Positions 27,013-28,897 of a DNA stretch of 28,897 nucleotides are shown here, piece after piece. Origin of the DNA: an uncultured Bacteroides sp. (GTDB lineage: Bacteria > Bacteroidota > Bacteroidia > Bacteroidales > Bacteroidaceae); the NCBI GenBank assembly GCA_900544075.1, contig UQTJ01000037.1, positions 1-28,897 of the forward strand. Reading direction: 5' to 3'. Numbering within the stretch: the stretch's first letter is position 1; every line of letters begins with the position of its first letter. A program made the position numbers and the translations under genes. Below the pieces are notes generated by a model, which searched no databases, was not told the origin of the DNA, and worked only from the letters and a program-made list of their open reading frames with translations.

Positions 27013-28569
27013 ATGAAACTATTTTTAAGATACATAGGATTGTCGCTCCTGTGCGTAATACTAATTGCAAACACTGGATGCGGTAAGGAAGATGCCATAC
27101 AAGTACAAAAAGACCTTTATGAAGTAATTGTGGACAAACCAGTAGTACGCATAGGGCATAACGAAGAAGTAAACGTGAACGTTATGCTTGGCAACGGGGG
27201 ATATTCCGTAAAAAGCTATAACGAACAAGTTGCCACAGCCACAGTAGACGGTGAACAGATTACAATCAAAAGTGGAATACAAAATGGAGCGACCACTGTG
27301 GAAGTGACTGACGCGGAAGGCATAAAAACAGATATATCCGTAAATGTAGGACTGTTTGAACTAGAGTTCAACGAACAGACCATCGAAATGGAAGTAAACG
27401 AGGAAAAAGAACTGATTGTCACAATGGGCAACTTTTCGAGCAACGATGAACTTACATACTCCATAAAAGACGAAACTGTTATCAGCATAGAGAATACAGA
27501 CCAACTAAGGCCTTACTATACTATAAGAGGAGTGAAAATAGGGGAAACTGCTATAACATTCACAGATGCTAAAGGGAAACAAGCGACTGTAAACGTAAAA
27601 ATCAATCCTGTCTCGATAGACGTATCGAACCTGACACCCAAAGTAGGTGTAAACAATAAAATAGTAATTACCGTAGAGAAAGGTAACGGTGATTACACTA
27701 TCGAGGCAACTGACAATACGATAGTAAGGATTATACAAGTAAATGATAATAACTTCAGCTTAGTTGGGCTGAAAGCTGGCACTACTGATCTCATCGTGAG
27801 AGATAAAGAAGGGCAGGAACTTACTTTGTCTATAACAGTTTCTGAAGCAGACAAGGTGGTAAAGCTTGGAAGTAACAACAGTTTTGAAGTGCCGTTTGAA
27901 GTCAATGGTGTGAAAGACCAAACGCTAACTTCGTTAAATTCGATAACATTCGAAGCACGCATAAAGATTGATGACCTCAACGGAAGCAGTGATGCTCACA
28001 TCAACACGGTTATGGGAATAGAAAAGATATTCCTACTGCGAGTAGATGTACGCAAGAATGGCTCTAACCAAGACGACCGTTATTTGCAACTGGCGGCAGA
28101 CGAAAAAGGTGGCATACGATACGAAAGTAAAAGTAAGATTGAAAAGAATAAATGGTATAACGTGGCTGTAGTATTGGATGGCAATAAGACTGGAGAGGAA
28201 AGGATTGCTTTATATATAAACGGTGTAAAAGAAGAATTCGGATACAAGGCAGGAAACCCAGACGACCTGAAAGGAATTGATCTGACGGAAAATTTCTACA
28301 TAGGGCAGTCCGACGGGAAACGCTGGCTTAACGGAAGCATCACCTATGCTCGCATCTGGAACAAGGCATTGAATGCAGACGATATATCCAACCAAAATGG
28401 CGTATTGCTAACAGAAGAGAAAGATGGATTAGTAGCAAACTGGATTTTCAGCAATGGAAATGGAAACACTAACACATTTACTTCTTTAAGCGGCAATGCA
28501 TTCGAAGCCAAAGCTCTTAACACGGTTTCCATCTGGACTGAAGACCCAATACTAACAAACGTACCTTAA
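27013..28569 (+). CDS. Surface lipoprotein with three Ig-like repeats and a LamG/concanavalin-like domain, 518 aa; candidate glycan-binding protein
   Basis: A paralogue of the operon's first gene. The lipobox is NTGC (Cys23), followed by GKEDA. The Ig-like modules begin with GNGGY at residue 60, a diverged GNFSS near 139 and GNGDY at 224; a LamG-type domain runs from about 283 to 510 with KWYNVAVVLDG and LYINGVKEE. Matching stretches with the 643-aa protein include SVK..NEQVATATVDG and the block around IFLLR. It has one Ig module fewer, so the LamG domain would sit closer to the membrane. No catalytic motif was found. It follows a 92-base gap with a hairpin and is last in the operon. Probable role: holding mannan at the surface; inferred only. 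Confidence 0.83.
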   Translation: MKLFLRYIGLSLLCVILIANTGCGKEDAIQVQKDLYEVIVDKPVVRIGHNEEVNVNVMLGNGGYSVKSYNEQVATATVDGEQITIKSGIQNGATTVEVTDAEGIKTDISVNVGLFELEFNEQTIEMEVNEEKELIVTMGNFSSNDELTYSIKDETVISIENTDQLRPYYTIRGVKIGETAITFTDAKGKQATVNVKINPVSIDVSNLTPKVGVNNKIVITVEKGNGDYTIEATDNTIVRIIQVNDNNFSLVGLKAGTTDLIVRDKEGQELTLSITVSEADKVVKLGSNNSFEVPFEVNGVKDQTLTSLNSITFEARIKIDDLNGSSDAHINTVMGIEKIFLLRVDVRKNGSNQDDRYLQLAADEKGGIRYESKSKIEKNKWYNVAVVLDGNKTGEERIALYINGVKEEFGYKAGNPDDLKGIDLTENFYIGQSDGKRWLNGSITYARIWNKALNADDISNQNGVLLTEEKDGLVANWIFSNGNGNTNTFTSLSGNAFEAKALNTVSIWTEDPILTNVP

Positions 28570-28715
28570 GGCGATTATCAGAGATAACAAGGACCAGAAG
28601 ACCTATGAACCAGCACGTGCCAGCACTATACCGGATCCGTGTCATGCTATCCATAAAAAACGAGAGGAGAAAAATAAGTACAACCTTTCGCAATAGCGTA
28701 TAAGTTATAATCAAG
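28570..28715. other. Short intergenic region after the Sus operon
   Basis: No gene is supported. One plus-strand frame stays open for about 45 codons (ending near 28690) without a start codon; it may be a decayed gene remnant or chance. Confidence 0.4.
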
Positions 28716-28751
28716 AGGCTGTCTCAAAATACTTTGAGATGGCCTTTTTTG
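28716..28751 (+). terminator. Rho-independent terminator after the Sus operon
   Basis: AGGCTGTCTCAAA pairs with TTTGAGATGGCCT around a short loop, with one wobble or mismatch, and the right arm runs into six T. The left arm, GAGGCTGTCTCAAAA, also resembles ends of some Bacteroidales insertion sequences, so it may instead mark the start of the element at the right edge. Confidence 0.7.
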
Positions 28752-28766
28752 TGTCCGCAAAAAAAT

Positions 28767-28804
28767 CGGGCAAGTCCTAACTTCGCTAAGCCAGAACTTG
28801 CCCG
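28767..28804. repeat. Hairpin (inverted repeat) upstream of the right-edge transposase
   Basis: CGGGCAAGT (28767-28775) pairs perfectly with ACTTGCCCG (28796-28804). It is followed nine bases later by ATTTTTTGTATCTTA, the motif shared with 4779-4793. Confidence 0.6.
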
Positions 28805-28856
28805 TTTCCCTAATTTTTTGTATCTTAGGGAATCAAGTCTAGATATCCCAAAGATA

Positions 28857-28897
28857 ATGTTTAAAAGTTACACATCCAACGATAATCTGCTTTTACC
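28857..28897 (+). CDS. N-terminus of a probable transposase, IS1182-like (partial, runs off the right edge)
   Basis: An ATG at 28857 opens a frame reading MFKSYTSNDNLLLP to the end of the window. Transposases of the IS1182/IS5-like group in Bacteroidales commonly begin with a similar MFK-Y-...-LLP pattern, as I recall them. With only 14 residues visible this is a tentative call. Supporting context: it follows terminator hairpins in otherwise non-coding DNA, and the motif about 30 bases upstream (28813-28827) recurs as the inverted ends of the small element at 4780-4874. Confidence 0.5.
   Translation, partial: MFKSYTSNDNLLL

Noticed and set aside
28556..28690. Open frame of about 45 codons after the last lipoprotein gene
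   Set aside because: No start codon, no recognised motif, and length is within chance expectation; kept only as a note on the intergenic region.

Overview
The window is a polysaccharide utilization locus (PUL) from a gut-type Bacteroidales bacterium (Bacteroides or a close relative). The evidence is a SusC/SusD pair, many lipoprotein signal peptides, a one-piece hybrid two-component regulator (HTCS), a low-GC background, and several matches to the Bacteroidetes -7 promoter element TAnnTTTG. The enzyme set (two GH92, two GH76, GH125, GH130, one EEP-fold hydrolase) is that of an alpha-mannan system of the fungal cell-wall or high-mannose glycan type. From memory, the order GH130-GH125-GH76-EEP-GH92-HTCS matches the yeast-mannan PUL of B. 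thetaiotaomicron around BT3780-BT3792. That comparison was not computed.

Layout. Positions 1-862 hold the tail of a probable transposase, an unrecognised small gene and AT-rich DNA with a good promoter candidate. Positions about 863-2235 are an IS4-family insertion sequence. Positions 2260-4533 are a GH92 on the plus strand. Positions 4534-5035 are a convergent intergenic region packed with hairpins, including a 95-bp inverted-repeat-bounded element. Positions 5036-12403 are a minus-strand enzyme operon read as GH92, EEP lipoprotein, GH76, GH125, then GH130 after a wider gap. Positions 12613-16656 are the divergently transcribed HTCS. Positions 17002-28569 are a plus-strand outer-membrane operon: a LamG/Ig-like lipoprotein, a SusE-like lipoprotein, a lipoprotein GH76, SusC, SusD, and a second LamG/Ig-like lipoprotein. 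Positions 28570-28897 hold terminator-like hairpins and the first codons of another transposase.

How it would work (inference from families). The lipoprotein GH76 cuts the alpha-1,6-mannan backbone at the cell surface. The LamG/Ig-like and SusE-like lipoproteins hold the glycan, and SusC/SusD import the fragments. In the periplasm the GH92 enzymes trim alpha-linked side chains, GH130 acts on beta-mannosyl units, the EEP protein may remove phosphate or phosphodiester decorations, and GH76 and GH125 degrade the bared backbone to mannose. The HTCS would sense an imported oligosaccharide and activate the operons.

The most notable features are the IS4 element sitting between a near-consensus promoter and the first GH92 gene, the two related LamG/Ig-like lipoproteins that open and close the Sus operon, and transposase genes at both edges of the locus. 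I see no CRISPR array, rRNA or tRNA.
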